A stretch of DNA of 64,000 bases from Petroclostridium xylanilyticum (GCF_002252565.1 NZ_NPML01000012.1:1-64000); one strand, 5' to 3'. Numbered from the stretch's first letter, positions 15,493 to 25,706 are shown. Notes: generated by a model from the sequence alone, not told the origin. Program-made: numbers and translations.

Positions 15493-17829
15493 TCAAATCA
15501 CATTGCTAAATATTTGACGAGCCTCTAAGAAAATTTTTTGTCCACAATGAACCATCTCTAATGCTTCTCCTTCTAATAGCTCATAGCTGGTTTCATGTCT
15601 TTTTACAGTTACGCCTATCAGTCTTCCTTTGTAGGTTATTTTAAAGCTGTATTCTTCCCAGCTCTCCGGAAGGTACGGGTTAAAGCTCAGGGTATTATCG
15701 TATATCCTCATGCCTGCAAACCCATGTACAAGGCACATCCAAGTGCCTGCCATATTGGCAGCATGGATACCGTGTTTTGTGTTTCCGTGATAGTCATCCA
15801 GATCCATCCGGGCTGTATTCATAAAGTAATTGTAGGCTTTTTTATAGTATCCGATTTCACTTGCTACAATGCTAAAGATACAGGTTGATAGGGAAGAATC
15901 ATGGGTTGTTATTTTTTCATAGTAGTCATAGTTTCTCTGTTTTTCTTCTTTTGTGAATTTATTGCCTAGCATAAATAATGCCAGTACCACGTCAGCCTGC
16001 TTACAAACCTGGTGTCTATAAATAACCAGCGGGTGGTAGTGCATAAGCAGCGGATAGTTTTCTTTAGGCGTATTTTCAAAATCCCATACGGCCTTGTCTA
16101 AGAAGCTGTCGTCCTGGGGGTATATTTTAAGTTCTTCATTATAGGGTATATACATATTATCAGCTGCTTTTTTCCAGAACTCAATTTCTTCCTCTTCAAG
16201 ATTAAGCTGACTAACCAGTTGCTCGTATTTTTCTATCTTGTTCTCTTTGAGCCATTTTGCTGCATCATAGGCATATTGTAAGTTTTCTTTTGCCATAAGG
16301 TTTGTATAGCAGTTGTTATTGACTATTGCAGTATATTCATCCGGTCCGGTTACACAATTTATGCAAAATTTATTACCTTTATTTTCAATAAACTTTCCTA
16401 AGTCTGCCCACAGCCTTGCGGTTTCAAAGAGTATTTCTGCACCGTTGTTAATTAAAAAGTCGTTATCTTCTGCAGCTTCCATGTACCTTTTAATGGCAAA
16501 GGCAATATCTGCATTAATGTGGTACTGGGCAGTTCCGGCAGGATAGTAAGCCGAACATTCTTCCCCGTTTATTGTCCTCCAGGGAAATAAGGCCCCTTTT
16601 TTATGTGCCATCTGTCTTGCCCTCTCTCTTGCCTTGTCTAAAATACTGTACCGGTATTCCAGAAGCCTCCGGCTAATACCGGGATTATTATATAAAAAGA
16701 AAGGCAGGATATATATTTCGGTATCCCAGAAATAATGCCCTTCATATCCTTCTCCGGTTAAACCTTTGGCTGCAATATTGGTTTTTCCATCCCTTCCTGC
16801 AGACTGCAATAAGTGGAACATATTAAACCTTATCCCCTGCTGAAGGGCGATATCTCCTTTTATTTCAACATCAGTACGATACCAGAAGTCATCTAAAAAT
16901 TCTCTCTGATGTTTTAAAATTTTTTCAAATCCTTCTTCTTTCCCTCTATTTGCTATGTCCTTGGCCATAGTAAATAACAGTTCTTCTTTTAAGTCTCTTG
17001 AGGTGATATAGGATATATATTTATTGAGGGTTATTTTCTCATCCTTTTTTGCTTCTACAGTATAAATAACACCCACCATAAATTCTGTAGAAATATTTTC
17101 CAGTTTATAGCTGCTCTTTGCATGTATTTCATTTTCCATTGCACAGGCTAGTGTAAAGTTAGTGTTTTTGGTCTTTTGGATGAGTGCTCCGAAGTTATCT
17201 TCAATGATTTTGTCTTCAACACTGAGTACCCTTCCCTGAAGCCCTGAGCCTACCCTGGGGTCATTTTCAGTGGTTAGATTGGTAACATTTCCGTCTAAAG
17301 CTGACAATAGCCTTATAGTCCCGTTAAAATTTAGTGGGGTTACTTGATAGCTTATTGCAGCTAAATGTTTATCTTTAAAGGAGATTAGCCTTTTTACTTC
17401 TATTTTTACTTCTCTTCCCTTTGGTGAACGCCATCTAAGACTTCTTTTTAATGTACCCTCTTTTAAATCCAGCACTCTCTTATATTCCGTAACCTCTCCT
17501 GTAAGCATATGAAACTCTTCATCTTCTACATAGAGCTTAATGATCTTACTATTGGTCACATTAAGCATGGTCTGGCTTTTTTCTGCATAGCCATAGGCAA
17601 TTTCACCGTACTTTATGACCTCGCTTTCATAAAATCCGTTTAGATAAGTACCTTCCAATCCTGTACCCGAAGGACCTGTATATCCTTCTTCAAAATTACC
17701 CCTCATACCTATATAGCCGTTTCCCAAAGCAAAGATGGTTTCATTCCTGTAGTTGTTTTCTGCCTTAAAACCGTCTTCAATTATTTCCCACTCATTATAA
17801 GGATAAATTGCTGTTTTTTCTTTTAGCAT
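15493..17829 (-). CDS. GH65 disaccharide phosphorylase (kojibiose/trehalose/maltose phosphorylase type)
   Basis: A 778-residue glycoside hydrolase family 65 enzyme. The catalytic-domain marks are FWDTEIYILPFF (about residue 365), the catalytic Glu in VTGPDEYTAIVNNN (about 480) and KQADVVLALF (about 595), besides the N-terminal beta-sandwich (FALGNGYIGMRGNFEEG). It splits an alpha-linked glucose disaccharide with phosphate into beta-glucose 1-phosphate and glucose, which the adjacent PgmB uses. Length and motifs fit kojibiose or trehalose phosphorylase at least as well as maltose phosphorylase; I do not choose. The start is the ATG at 17827-17829, eight bases after AAGGAG. No sugar transporter lies next to it. 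Confidence 0.88.
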   Translation of the reverse strand: MLKEKTAIYPYNEWEIIEDGFKAENNYRNETIFALGNGYIGMRGNFEEGYTGPSGTGLEGTYLNGFYESEVIKYGEIAYGYAEKSQTMLNVTNSKIIKLYVEDEEFHMLTGEVTEYKRVLDLKEGTLKRSLRWRSPKGREVKIEVKRLISFKDKHLAAISYQVTPLNFNGTIRLLSALDGNVTNLTTENDPRVGSGLQGRVLSVEDKIIEDNFGALIQKTKNTNFTLACAMENEIHAKSSYKLENISTEFMVGVIYTVEAKKDEKITLNKYISYITSRDLKEELLFTMAKDIANRGKEEGFEKILKHQREFLDDFWYRTDVEIKGDIALQQGIRFNMFHLLQSAGRDGKTNIAAKGLTGEGYEGHYFWDTEIYILPFFLYNNPGISRRLLEYRYSILDKARERARQMAHKKGALFPWRTINGEECSAYYPAGTAQYHINADIAFAIKRYMEAAEDNDFLINNGAEILFETARLWADLGKFIENKGNKFCINCVTGPDEYTAIVNNNCYTNLMAKENLQYAYDAAKWLKENKIEKYEQLVSQLNLEEEEIEFWKKAADNMYIPYNEELKIYPQDDSFLDKAVWDFENTPKENYPLLMHYHPLVIYRHQVCKQADVVLALFMLGNKFTKEEKQRNYDYYEKITTHDSSLSTCIFSIVASEIGYYKKAYNYFMNTARMDLDDYHGNTKHGIHAANMAGTWMCLVHGFAGMRIYDNTLSFNPYLPESWEEYSFKITYKGRLIGVTVKRHETSYELLEGEALEMVHCGQKIFLEARQIFSNVI

Positions 17830-18036
17830 ACATTCTTCTCCTTCTGCTATCATTTCCTGACTGGTGAAGCACTTTACGCTATTAATATAACTTTATAATT
17901 TTACCGTTAATACTGTCAATTTAAAAAAATACGAAATTGTTTAAAATTTATAGCTTTTTCGACTATCGGCTATAGTGCTTTCTGTTCCATGAATATCCAC
18001 AATTGCAGAGCTACATTTTAGTTGATCATATAAAGA

Positions 18037-18098
18037 AAAAATGATACATAGAGACGTTTCTCAACGAAGGAAGAAATACATCCCAATGTATCATTTTT
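18037..18098. repeat. Hairpin in the GH65-to-small-gene gap
   Basis: AAAAATGATACAT and ATGTATCATTTTT are perfect inverted repeats around a 35-bp loop. It lies about 45 bp after the end of the minus-strand small gene at 18143 and could terminate it. The rest of 17830-18142 shows no gene. Confidence 0.5.
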
Positions 18099-18142
18099 GT
18101 TGAGTATGCCGGTTAGCTTAATCCTAAAGTTAGATGATCATA

Positions 18143-18322
18143 TTACCTATAATTCGAAAACTGATTATTTTTTATGAATTCATTAACATTCATACAAGAT
18201 GGTTTATGACATTCAGGATATTCTTCAAGTTTCTCCTGTTCTATCATCTGTGATATTTTCCAATCTGAAACGTATTCATTAAAATTACTCTCTAGTTGCT
18301 TAAAATTTAATTTTTTCTCCAC
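18143..18322 (-). CDS. Small protein of 59 residues, GTG start
   Basis: A frame of 59 codons starts with GTG at 18320-18322, eight bases after a very strong AAGGAGGGAG site. The product is charged and probably helical at the N-terminus (KLNFKQLESNFNEYVSDWK) with a CHKPSC motif near the middle that could bind a metal or form a disulfide. I do not recognise it. The strong ribosome site, the codon usage and the hairpin downstream make a real gene likely. Upstream is an inverted repeat (GTTGGCAGTTC...GAACTACCAAC, 18345-18405). Confidence 0.6.
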   Translation of the reverse strand: MEKKLNFKQLESNFNEYVSDWKISQMIEQEKLEEYPECHKPSCMNVNEFIKNNQFSNYR

Positions 18323-18494
18323 AAAAGCACTCCCTCCTTATGATTGTTGGCAGTTCATGGTACTAGCTCACAGACTATTCTCATTTATCTTACGAACTAC
18401 CAACAACTTTTATACTACTTTAATTTTATCATTCTACATCTTAAAATATTCCATTTTTTTGTTATATATTTTTGGATAAAAATTATGCTATGTC

Positions 18495-18525
18495 TATTGA
18501 ATTTTTATACAATAAAATGTATAAT
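18495..18525 (+). promoter_or_regulatory. argC promoter with ArgR box
   Basis: TTGAAT (18497-18502), 17 bp, TATAAT (18520-18525). The box TATTGAATTTTTATACAATA (18495-18514) covers the -35 and spacer and fits the Bacillus-type ARG box (ATGAATAAAAATTCAA) when read on the other strand. An almost identical arrangement precedes argD, so both arginine units should be repressed together by an ArgR/AhrC protein when arginine is plentiful. Confidence 0.78.
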
Positions 18526-18566
18526 TATAACATTATCAGCTGTTTATTTTTAATAGCTCGTAATGA

Positions 18567-18680
18567 TTATAATTAACCAACTTTAAAACTAAATATTGTA
18601 AATATTAAAGTTGGTTAAATTCATCGATAACTGCATTAATTTATTTTTAACTTTAATATTGGTTATCCATATAATTATAA
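18567..18680 (+). repeat. Two-hairpin repeat, copy A, in the argC leader
   Basis: Hairpin 1: TTAACCAACTTTAA (18573-18586) pairs perfectly with TTAAAGTTGGTTAA (18605-18618). Hairpin 2: CGATAACT near 18625 faces GGTTATC near 18661. The element ends four bases before the argC ribosome site and lies downstream of the argC -10 box. Copies B (47600-47709, inverted) and C (48955-49060) share the structure. Ends carry TTATAATTA-type inverted repeats, so a miniature mobile repeat is likely. Confidence 0.7.
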
Positions 18681-18693
18681 GGAGGTCTCAAAA

Positions 18694-19734
18694 ATGGTCA
18701 AAGTTGGCATATTAGGTGCTACTGGATACGCAGGAATAGAACTGGTCAGAATTGCAGCCCAGCATCCCCAGGTACGGATTACGTCAGTAGTATCTCAAAG
18801 TTTTGTCGGACAAAAAATATCTGATATCTACCCGAATCTCCGGGGTATTGTAGATACAGTTTGTGAGGAATTAAATATAGATGAAATTTCCATGAAATGT
18901 GATGTTGTTTTTACTGCGCTGCCTCATGGTGCTTCAAAAACAGTTATTCCACAGTTAATCCAATCAGGACTGAAGGTAATTGACTTAAGCGGCGATTTTC
19001 GATATAACGATGTTTCAGTATATGAGAAATGGTACGGTACAAAACATGAAAATCCTGAATTGTTAGAAAGCGCGGTTTACGGATTACCGGAATTACATAG
19101 AGATAAAATAGCTGGCACCTGCCTTGTAGGCAATCCAGGGTGCTATACAACCTGTTCCATCCTTGGGCTGGTTCCTTTACTTGCAAGTAAGTTAGTGTAT
19201 ACAAATAATATTATTATTGATGCAAAGTCTGGGGTGTCCGGTGCTGGAAGAAGTCTGGCTTTGGATTATCATTTCTGTGAATGTACAGAAAATATGAAAG
19301 CATATAAAATCGCTACTCACAGGCATACTTCTGAAATTGAACAGGAATTAAGCCTTGTAGCCCAAGAGGAAATAATTGTTTCTTTTACACCTCACCTGAT
19401 TCCAATGAAACGGGGAATTATAAGCACTATTTACGCTAATTTAAAAGAAAAGTATACAACTGCACAACTATTGGATATTTATAAAAAATATTATAAAGAT
19501 GAATTCTTTATCAGAATATATGATGAGGGCCAACTTCCGGAAACCAACCATGTTGCCGGATCGAACTTTGTAGATATCGGACTGGTGGTTGATGAGAGAT
19601 TGAACAGGGTGGTAGTAGTTTCCGCTTTGGATAATCTGATAAAGGGTGCAGCCGGACAGGCCGTACAGAATATGAATATTATGTTTGGGCTGGACGAAAA
19701 GATGGGACTCGCTGCACCGGGACTTTATATTTAG
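18694..19734 (+). CDS. argC: N-acetyl-gamma-glutamyl-phosphate reductase
   Basis: Third step of arginine synthesis: NADPH-dependent reduction of acetylglutamyl phosphate to the semialdehyde. The 346-residue protein has the N-terminal nucleotide-binding [13 protein letters not shown] (residues 9-21), the catalytic Cys in VGNPGCYTT (about residue 150) and [11 protein letters not shown] (about 210). AGGAGG lies before the ATG. It heads argC-argB, with argB 12 bp downstream. Transcription should start near 18532 from an ArgR-controlled promoter. argJ and argA, often found here, are not in the window. Confidence 0.97.
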   Translation: MVKVGILGATGYAGIELVRIAAQHPQVRITSVVSQSFVGQKISDIYPNLRGIVDTVCEELNIDEISMKCDVVFTALPHGASKTVIPQLIQSGLKVIDLSGDFRYNDVSVYEKWYGTKHENPELLESAVYGLPELHRDKIAGTCLVGNPGCYTTCSILGLVPLLASKLVYTNNIIIDAKSGVSGAGRSLALDYHFCECTENMKAYKIATHRHTSEIEQELSLVAQEEIIVSFTPHLIPMKRGIISTIYANLKEKYTTAQLLDIYKKYYKDEFFIRIYDEGQLPETNHVAGSNFVDIGLVVDERLNRVVVVSALDNLIKGAAGQAVQNMNIMFGLDEKMGLAAPGLYI

Positions 19735-19745
19735 GGGGGTTAAGC

Positions 19746-20651
19746 ATGCAAATTCTAGATAAAAAGTTAGGAACATTAAATATGGACATATTGATTAAAA
19801 AGGCCGGCATACTCATTGAGGCTTTGCCTTATATTCAAAAGTTATATGGAAAAACCGTAGTAATAAAATATGGTGGAAATGCCATGATAAATGAAACCTT
19901 AAAAAATTCGGTTATGGAGGATATTACACTTCTCAAGTATATCGGCGTCAATCCAATTATCGTACATGGTGGGGGGCCTGATATTACAAAAGCACTTAAA
20001 AATTTCAATATTGAAAGTAAATTTGTAAATGGCTTGAGGGTAACCGATGCACAAACTATAGAAGTTGCACAAATGGTATTAGTGGGAAAAACCAACAAAG
20101 AAATTGTTTCAATGCTAAATTGTAAGGGTGGAAAGGCAATAGGATTATGCGGCATTGATGGAAATCTGATTGAATGTGAACAATATAAAACAGTAGTGGA
20201 CGGAGTAGAAACGGATATCGGATATGTTGGAAAAATTACAAACATCAATTCAAAAGTATTGGAATTAATTGCGAAAGATGAGTATATCCCTGTAGTAGCA
20301 CCTGTTGGAGTCGGTAAAGACGGCCAAAGCTATAATATCAATGCAGACACTGTGGCGGGTGCCATAGCTTCTGCTCTAAAGGCTGAGAAATTAATGCTGC
20401 TTACCGATGTAGAGGGTATTAAATATTCAAGCGATAGCGATGATATCATCTGGGAAATTAGTAAGAAAGAAATCTACGAATTAATTAATAAAGGAATTAT
20501 CAATGGTGGTATGATACCGAAAGTATTAGGATGTATTGAAGCGCTTGAAGCCGGTGTAAACAGGGTGCACATTATTGACGGCCGTATTCCTCACTGCATA
20601 CTCCTAGAAATTTTCACCGATACAGGTATTGGAACAATGATAACAAAATAA
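19746..20651 (+). CDS. argB: Acetylglutamate kinase
   Basis: Phosphorylates N-acetylglutamate, the second step and usual control point of arginine synthesis. The 301-residue amino acid kinase has the KYGGNAM lysine motif (about residue 41), the VHGGGPDI loop (about 75), GLRVTDAQT (about 98), [12 protein letters not shown] (about 198) and LLTDVEGI (about 220). The N-terminal helix before KYGG (residues 1-35) is of the kind linked to hexameric, arginine-inhibited enzymes; that is an inference. The ATG at 19746 follows GGGGGGTT. A clear terminator follows the gene. Confidence 0.97.
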   Translation: MQILDKKLGTLNMDILIKKAGILIEALPYIQKLYGKTVVIKYGGNAMINETLKNSVMEDITLLKYIGVNPIIVHGGGPDITKALKNFNIESKFVNGLRVTDAQTIEVAQMVLVGKTNKEIVSMLNCKGGKAIGLCGIDGNLIECEQYKTVVDGVETDIGYVGKITNINSKVLELIAKDEYIPVVAPVGVGKDGQSYNINADTVAGAIASALKAEKLMLLTDVEGIKYSSDSDDIIWEISKKEIYELINKGIINGGMIPKVLGCIEALEAGVNRVHIIDGRIPHCILLEIFTDTGIGTMITK

Positions 20652-20667
20652 ATAATAATTAGGATAA

Positions 20668-20712
20668 TAGGTGGAGAGAAATTATTCCAGTAATTTCTCT
20701 CCACTATTTTTT
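20668..20712 (+). terminator. Intrinsic terminator after argB
   Basis: GTGGAGAGAAATTA (20671-20684) pairs perfectly with TAATTTCTCTCCAC (20691-20704), followed by TATTTTTT. Confidence 0.9.
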
Positions 20713-21197
20713 AATGGCTAGGAAACATTCATGAAAAGTTGTTTTCACAAAGTATAATGAAAATAATTGCAGTTTTATTTTCGTAGGAAATTATGTGCTT
20801 GTACCAATTCCTAGACATGGGAAGTGCAGAGGAGCTTGATTTTATGTATTTTTACAAAAATTCGATTAATTTTGTTGCATTTTTTTACCAGATATACTAT
20901 AATATTTTTGGAATAACTATATATTGTAGTGATAAGTGCATAATTCCGACATTTTTCCCTATATATTGTTAGAACTTGACATTTTATGACTATAAATTAT
21001 GTTTATTTATTTTACTATTTAACTAGAAGGTAATGATTACTATAATTTAGTCAACAACTAATTTTTGTAATAAATTCCTTATAGTCTGAATATTATTAAA
21101 TAGACATAAATAAATAATAGTAAGATCTATTTCTTATGTAGTCATAGCTTAATAATTACTGCTTTAAGAAATAGAATCAAATATTGGGGGAATAGTA
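20713..21197. other. 485-bp AT-rich gap without a supported gene
   Basis: Holds a repeated CTATATATTGT (about 20928 and 20961) and a TTGACA at 20977-20982. A 59-codon frame at 20793-20972 is open but has a poor ribosome site and random-looking composition. The end of the gap must contain the promoter of the 68-residue protein. Confidence 0.4.
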
Positions 21198-21404
21198 ATG
21201 GATACGTCGAATGCCGTACAAATAAGAAAAACCTTGGATGATATTAAGTCTAAAATTGACCAGTGCGACTCATTATCCAGAGTATTGGAATCTTTTCAAC
21301 GCAATGATCCCATTTCTGAAAATTGGAACCGCAGTATTGAAGAAGAAATTATTGGGCTATACATTAGCCTTGTACAAATATGTAAACAAAAGAACATTAT
21401 TTAG
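21198..21404 (+). CDS. Small protein, 68 residues, unknown
   Basis: A 68-residue, probably all-helical soluble protein (IRKTLDDIKSKIDQC... and EEEIIGLYISLVQICKQ). The ATG has TTGGGGG upstream, and a perfect terminator follows the stop, so it is a single-gene unit. The overall shape is reminiscent of small sporulation-control peptides of the Spo0E kind, but the characteristic SxxxD motif is absent, so no function is assigned. It is convergent with clpC. Confidence 0.6.
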   Translation: MDTSNAVQIRKTLDDIKSKIDQCDSLSRVLESFQRNDPISENWNRSIEEEIIGLYISLVQICKQKNII

Positions 21405-21438
21405 TGGGTGATAGATTATTTCTATCCATCACCCACTA
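21402..21438. terminator. Bidirectional terminator between the 68-aa gene and clpC
   Basis: TAGTGGGTGATAG (21402-21414) pairs with CTATCCATCACCCACTA (21422-21438), located just between two convergent stop codons. Confidence 0.85.
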
Positions 21439-21442
21439 ATCA

Positions 21443-23884
21443 TTATTTCTTTTTTATTACGATTTGATCATTCTCAGCATCTATAACTACATGGTCTCCT
21501 GATTTTATTTTTCCTTCAAGCATTTCTTCCGCTAACTTATCTTCAACCTTTGATTGTATTGCTCTTCGTAATGGTCTTGCGCCGTAAACCGGATCAAACC
21601 CTTCTTTTGCAAGCACTGTTTTCGCTGCATCAGTAACTTCTACAGTCATTTCATTTGCCTTCAATCTATCTATTAACCTGTTCAGCATCAGGGTTGCTAC
21701 TTGCTTGATATGTTCTTCTTCAAGCTGATGGAATACAATAATTTCATCAATTCTGTTTAAAAACTCCGGTCTAAAGGTTCTTTTCAGCTCGCTCATTACA
21801 TTATTTTTAATAGTCTCATAGTTTTCTTTTCTTTCATCAGTTGTAACTGCAAAACCTAATTTCTTAGGTTCGGTAATCATACGAGCTCCTACATTAGATG
21901 TCATAATAATGATTGTATTTCTAAAATCAACCCTTCTTCCCTGAGCATCTGTCAGTATACCATCCTCAAGAATTTGAAGAAGAATGTTAAAAACGTCAGG
22001 GTGCGCTTTTTCTATTTCATCAAATAACACTACTGAATAAGGTTTTCTTCTAACTTTCTCGGTAAGCTGACCACCTTCTTCATACCCTACATATCCTGGC
22101 GGTGAACCAACCAGCCTGGATACCGTATGTTTCTCCATGTATTCAGACATATCAATCCTGATCATGGCATCTTCATCGCCGAAAATTGCTTCTGCCAGGG
22201 CTTTAGATAATTCTGTCTTACCTACCCCTGTCGGGCCAAGAAATATAAATGATCCTGTAGGTCTCTTAGGATCCTTTAATCCAACCCGGCCTCTTCTAAT
22301 GGCTTTTGCAATTGCTTTTACAGCTTCTTCCTGGCCTACTACTCTCTTATGAAGGACTTCTTCCATCTTTAAGAGACGCTCACTTTCTTCTTCGGCCAGA
22401 CGTTTTACCGGTATTCCTGTCCAACTGGAAATAATCTCTGCAATTTCTTCTTCTGTTACAATTGACATATTTGTCTGGTTCTTTTGCTGCCAATTACTCT
22501 TCATTTCTTCCAGCTGTTTCTTTAAAGCCTGTTCCTCATCTCTTATTTTTGCAGCTTTTTCAAATTCCTGGGTACGGATAGCTTCCTCTTTTTCCTTACT
22601 CATTTTTTCGATTCTTTCTTCCAGTTGTTTTAAGTCCGGAGGCGCAGTGAAAGTTTTTAATCTTACCCTTGAAGCCGCTTCATCAATCAGGTCAATAGCT
22701 TTATCAGGCAAAAATCTGTCAGTAATATACCTATCTGAAAGCTTTGCCGCAGCCTCTAAAGCATTATCAGTAATTTTAACTCTATGGTGAGCCTCGTATT
22801 TATCTCGAATACCTTTTAAAATCTGAATGGTTTCTTCAACAGTAGGTTCTCCTACGGTAATAGGCTGGAACCTTCTTTCTAAAGCAGCATCTTTTTCTAC
22901 ATACTTCCTATATTCATCCAACGTAGTCGCTCCGATTACCTGCAATTCTCCCCTGGCCAGAGAAGGTTTTAATATATTGGAAGCATCTATTGCCCCTTCA
23001 GCGGCGCCAGCTCCAATGATCGTATGCATTTCATCAATAAATAAAATTACATTTCCAGCTTTACGGATCTCATCCATAGCCTTCTTAAGTCTTTCTTCGA
23101 ACTCACCACGGTATTTTGCCCCGGCTACCATGGATGAGAGGTCTAATGTAACAACCCTTTTATCTTTAAGAATTTCGGGAATGTTTCCTTCCACTATTTT
23201 TTGAGCTAATCCTTCTGCTATCGCAGTTTTACCAACCCCGGGTTCCCCAATTAAACACGGATTATTTTTGGTCCTTCTGCTCAGAATCTGGATTACCCGC
23301 TCAATTTCCTTGTCCCTTCCGATGATAGGGTCAAACTTTCCTTCCCTTGCCATCTCGGTAAGGTCCCTACCAAACTGATTAAGGGTAGGAGTATTAGCAT
23401 AACTTGTTGAAGCTCTTGGTGCTCCTGTTGCACCCGGGGTTTCTTCATTTAATAAGCGTACAATTTCTGCATATAGTTTCTGGATATCTAACCCGAGATC
23501 ATTTAAGATCCTAACAGCAACACTTTCTCCTTCTCGCATAATCCCCAAAAGAATATGTTCTGTCCCGATGTAATTATGCCCCATTCGTCTTGCTTCTACA
23601 AAGCTCAACTCTAAGACCCTTTTGGTTCTGGGAGTAAGACCTGCCGGTTGTTCCCCTGTTTTTTCCGAAATACCGATAAGCTCACCTATTCTTCTTATAA
23701 CTTTTTCTTCAGTAATTCCCTGATTTTGCAGTACCCTTGCTGCGACACCGCCGCCTTCCTTTAGCAAACCTAAAAGAATGTGTTCTGTTCCAACATAATT
23801 ATGTCCCAATTCCATTGCACTTTCATGTGCAATTCGTAAGGCTTTCTCAGCTCTTTCAGTAAATCTGTTCTCAAATGTAGCCAT
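21443..23884 (-). CDS. clpC: ATP-dependent Clp protease ATP-binding subunit ClpC
   Basis: An 813-residue AAA+ unfoldase that feeds ClpP. Two N-domain repeats (residues 5-75 and 80-150, both with [13 protein letters not shown]), a first AAA module with Walker A GEPGVGKT (213-220), the middle domain with a UvrB/C-like [10 protein letters not shown], and a second AAA module with GPTGVGKT (about 550) and the [13 protein letters not shown] sensor region. It ends in a Lys-rich tail. It is the last gene of ctsR-mcsA-mcsB-clpC and is controlled by the CtsR operator at 26171. The 165-bp gap to mcsB holds a repeat, unusual for this operon. Confidence 0.97.
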   Translation of the reverse strand: MATFENRFTERAEKALRIAHESAMELGHNYVGTEHILLGLLKEGGGVAARVLQNQGITEEKVIRRIGELIGISEKTGEQPAGLTPRTKRVLELSFVEARRMGHNYIGTEHILLGIMREGESVAVRILNDLGLDIQKLYAEIVRLLNEETPGATGAPRASTSYANTPTLNQFGRDLTEMAREGKFDPIIGRDKEIERVIQILSRRTKNNPCLIGEPGVGKTAIAEGLAQKIVEGNIPEILKDKRVVTLDLSSMVAGAKYRGEFEERLKKAMDEIRKAGNVILFIDEMHTIIGAGAAEGAIDASNILKPSLARGELQVIGATTLDEYRKYVEKDAALERRFQPITVGEPTVEETIQILKGIRDKYEAHHRVKITDNALEAAAKLSDRYITDRFLPDKAIDLIDEAASRVRLKTFTAPPDLKQLEERIEKMSKEKEEAIRTQEFEKAAKIRDEEQALKKQLEEMKSNWQQKNQTNMSIVTEEEIAEIISSWTGIPVKRLAEEESERLLKMEEVLHKRVVGQEEAVKAIAKAIRRGRVGLKDPKRPTGSFIFLGPTGVGKTELSKALAEAIFGDEDAMIRIDMSEYMEKHTVSRLVGSPPGYVGYEEGGQLTEKVRRKPYSVVLFDEIEKAHPDVFNILLQILEDGILTDAQGRRVDFRNTIIIMTSNVGARMITEPKKLGFAVTTDERKENYETIKNNVMSELKRTFRPEFLNRIDEIIVFHQLEEEHIKQVATLMLNRLIDRLKANEMTVEVTDAAKTVLAKEGFDPVYGARPLRRAIQSKVEDKLAEEMLEGKIKSGDHVVIDAENDQIVIKKK

Positions 23885-23908
23885 GTTAACTCTCTCCTTT
23901 CTTTTTTT

Positions 23909-23985
23909 AGCTCGGAGTTCGGAGTTTGGAGCTCGTAGAATTCCTTCCCAAAGCTAGTGCAAACTTCCGAGTTCCGAACTATTTC
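23909..23985. repeat. GGAG-family repeat between mcsB and clpC
   Basis: Left arm AGCTCGGAGTTCGGAGTTTG and right arm CTTCCGAGTTCCGAAC are inverted, separated by about 30 bp. The repeat sits inside the ctsR operon, where genes are usually tightly packed. Confidence 0.6.
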
Positions 23986-24049
23986 CTCAAATTGTAAATT
24001 CTGCATTTATAATATAGCATTACTATATCTATACCTTCTTAATTTTAAT

Positions 24050-25078
24050 CTAAATCTTAATCTTTTCTCTAATCAGTTCTGCCCTTCTTACGTCCCTTTC
24101 TTCAGCACTCAGATTTTCTCCATACCGTTTCATAATATTTGCCGGTTGAGTAATAATCATAAGTTCATTTATCGTTTCTAACGGTATCCCCTTTATTATG
24201 CCCAGATTTACGCCTAATTTAACATCGGAAAATAACTTCATAAATTCTTCTGAAGACATTACCCTGGCATTTGAGAATACTCCAAAAGAACGATATAATC
24301 TATCCTCCAATTTTAATCTACTTTCTTTTAATATTTTATTTCTTGCTATTCTTTCCTGCTCAATAATCTGTTTGATAATCCCTTTTAAATTTTCCAGAGT
24401 CTCTTCCTCTGACATTCCCAGGGTAACCTGGTTGGATATCTGAAAGATATTCCCCCTGGCTTCACTGCCCTCTCCATAAAGTCCTCTCACTGCAATACCA
24501 AGCTTACTTACAGCACTTAGCAGGCTATTGATATGTCCAGTCATTGCCAGTGCAGGAAGATGAACCATAGCCGATGCTCTCATTCCGGTGCCAACATTGG
24601 TAGGACAACTGGTAAGATAGCCATAATTTTCACTATAGGCATATTCAATTCTTTCTTCAAGAATATTATCTATCTTATTTGCTAAATCCCAAGCTTCATC
24701 CAGTTGTAATCCAGGGAAAATGCATTGCAATCTTAAGTGGTCTTCCTCATTCACCATTATACTGATTTTTTGGTCTCTGTTTATAAGCACTCCCCTTGAA
24801 TGTGTATCCTGCAGCATTTCAGGACTTATAAGATGCTCTTCCACCATTGCCTGTCTATCTATAACATTCAACCTATTCATAGGAATAAACTCAAAATCCT
24901 TTGATAATACAGTATTACTTTCTAAAATGGCATTTTTACTTTTTTGGATAACCTGCTCTCCCTGTTCCCTATTCATACGTACAGGAAACGGAATATTTCT
25001 AAAATTCCTTGCAAGCCTTATCCTGCTGCTGATGATTACATCCCATTCCGGGCCTTGTTCAACATACCATTTAGACAT
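24050..25078 (-). CDS. mcsB: Protein-arginine kinase
   Basis: A 342-residue kinase that phosphorylates arginines, marking proteins for ClpC-ClpP and inactivating CtsR. The phosphagen kinase-like features are complete: SSRIRLARNF near residue 17, the NEEDHLRLQ loop (about 115), CPTNVGTGMRAS (about 160) and GEGSEARGNIFQISNQVT (about 205). It needs McsA as partner, encoded one base upstream. AAGGAGG precedes the ATG. Confidence 0.96.
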   Translation of the reverse strand: MSKWYVEQGPEWDVIISSRIRLARNFRNIPFPVRMNREQGEQVIQKSKNAILESNTVLSKDFEFIPMNRLNVIDRQAMVEEHLISPEMLQDTHSRGVLINRDQKISIMVNEEDHLRLQCIFPGLQLDEAWDLANKIDNILEERIEYAYSENYGYLTSCPTNVGTGMRASAMVHLPALAMTGHINSLLSAVSKLGIAVRGLYGEGSEARGNIFQISNQVTLGMSEEETLENLKGIIKQIIEQERIARNKILKESRLKLEDRLYRSFGVFSNARVMSSEEFMKLFSDVKLGVNLGIIKGIPLETINELMIITQPANIMKRYGENLSAEERDVRRAELIREKIKI

Positions 25079-25079
25079 A

Positions 25080-25616
25080 TTATGCTTCCTCCTTTAGGTG
25101 TACCTCGAGCTCTTTTATCTGGTCTCTGAGTTGTGCAGCCTTCTCATATTCCTCTCTTTGTATAGCACTCATCAACTGGGATTTTAGTCTTTCTATTTCC
25201 TTCTTGGCTTTTATCTTGCCGCCTGTTCTCTGCGGCAATTTTCCATTATGATAGGTGTTGCCATGAATTCTCTTAAAAACAGGTTCCAAAGTATCGCTAA
25301 ATACACTATAGCAATTTGCACAGCCCAACTTTCCGCTTCTCGCAAACTGTTCATAAGTGATTCCACACACAGGACATGTTGGCATAACCGAAGGCTCCTG
25401 TGGCTGCTTTACTTGATAGCCAAAGCCATTGCCTAAAAATGCAGTGATTAGATTATTAATGCTAAAAGGGGAAGCAAAATTAAAAGGATTGCTAAATGCT
25501 ATTTGCTCATTTTCCCTTGCACATTGTTCACATAAGTGTACCTCTTTTTTTTCATTATTAATAATCTGGGTCACATGTACGCTAGCAGGCCTCTGCTGGC
25601 ACCTTTGACATATCAT
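25080..25616 (-). CDS. mcsA: McsA, activator of the McsB arginine kinase
   Basis: A zinc-binding protein of 178 residues. CxxC pairs occur at MICQRCQ (N-terminus), HLCEQCA (about residue 33), TCPVCG (about 85) and GCANCY (about 102). The C-terminal UVR domain (LKSQLMSAIQREEYEKAAQLRD) binds ClpC/McsB partners. I place the start at the ATG 25614-25616, matching the usual MICQ start of the family; a GTG three codons upstream overlaps the ribosome site. It is translationally adjacent to mcsB. Confidence 0.93.
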   Translation of the reverse strand: MICQRCQQRPASVHVTQIINNEKKEVHLCEQCARENEQIAFSNPFNFASPFSINNLITAFLGNGFGYQVKQPQEPSVMPTCPVCGITYEQFARSGKLGCANCYSVFSDTLEPVFKRIHGNTYHNGKLPQRTGGKIKAKKEIERLKSQLMSAIQREEYEKAAQLRDQIKELEVHLKEEA

Positions 25617-25640
25617 TTCCGTCACTCTCCTTTTATATAT

Positions 25641-25700
25641 GGTTCACTGTTCACGGTTTACAGAAATTTAAATTGAAGTAATAGCTGTGAACTGTGAACT
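25641..25700. repeat. GTGAACTGTGAAC repeat (family copy 2) between ctsR and mcsA
   Basis: GGTTCACTGTTCACGG (25641 on) and CTGTGAACTGTGAACT (25685-25700) are inverted arms. It is inserted in the ctsR operon immediately after the ctsR stop codon. Confidence 0.65.
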
Positions 25701-25706
25701 AAACTC

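Noticed and set aside
18567-18680. Riboswitch or attenuator specific to argC
   Set aside because: The same element occurs inverted upstream of the uxuA promoter and in the ROK gap, where it cannot act as a leader of the same kind. A dispersed repeat explains it better.
20793-20972. Open frame of 59 codons (MCLYQFLDMGSAEELDF...) in the argB downstream gap
   Set aside because: Weak ribosome site (AGGAAATT), very high Phe/Tyr/Ile content as expected from random AT-rich DNA, and no terminator or conserved motif. Not listed as a gene.
21198-21404. Spo0E-family aspartyl phosphatase for the 68-residue protein
   Set aside because: Size and helical look fit, but the conserved SxxxD motif is missing, so it is left as unknown.
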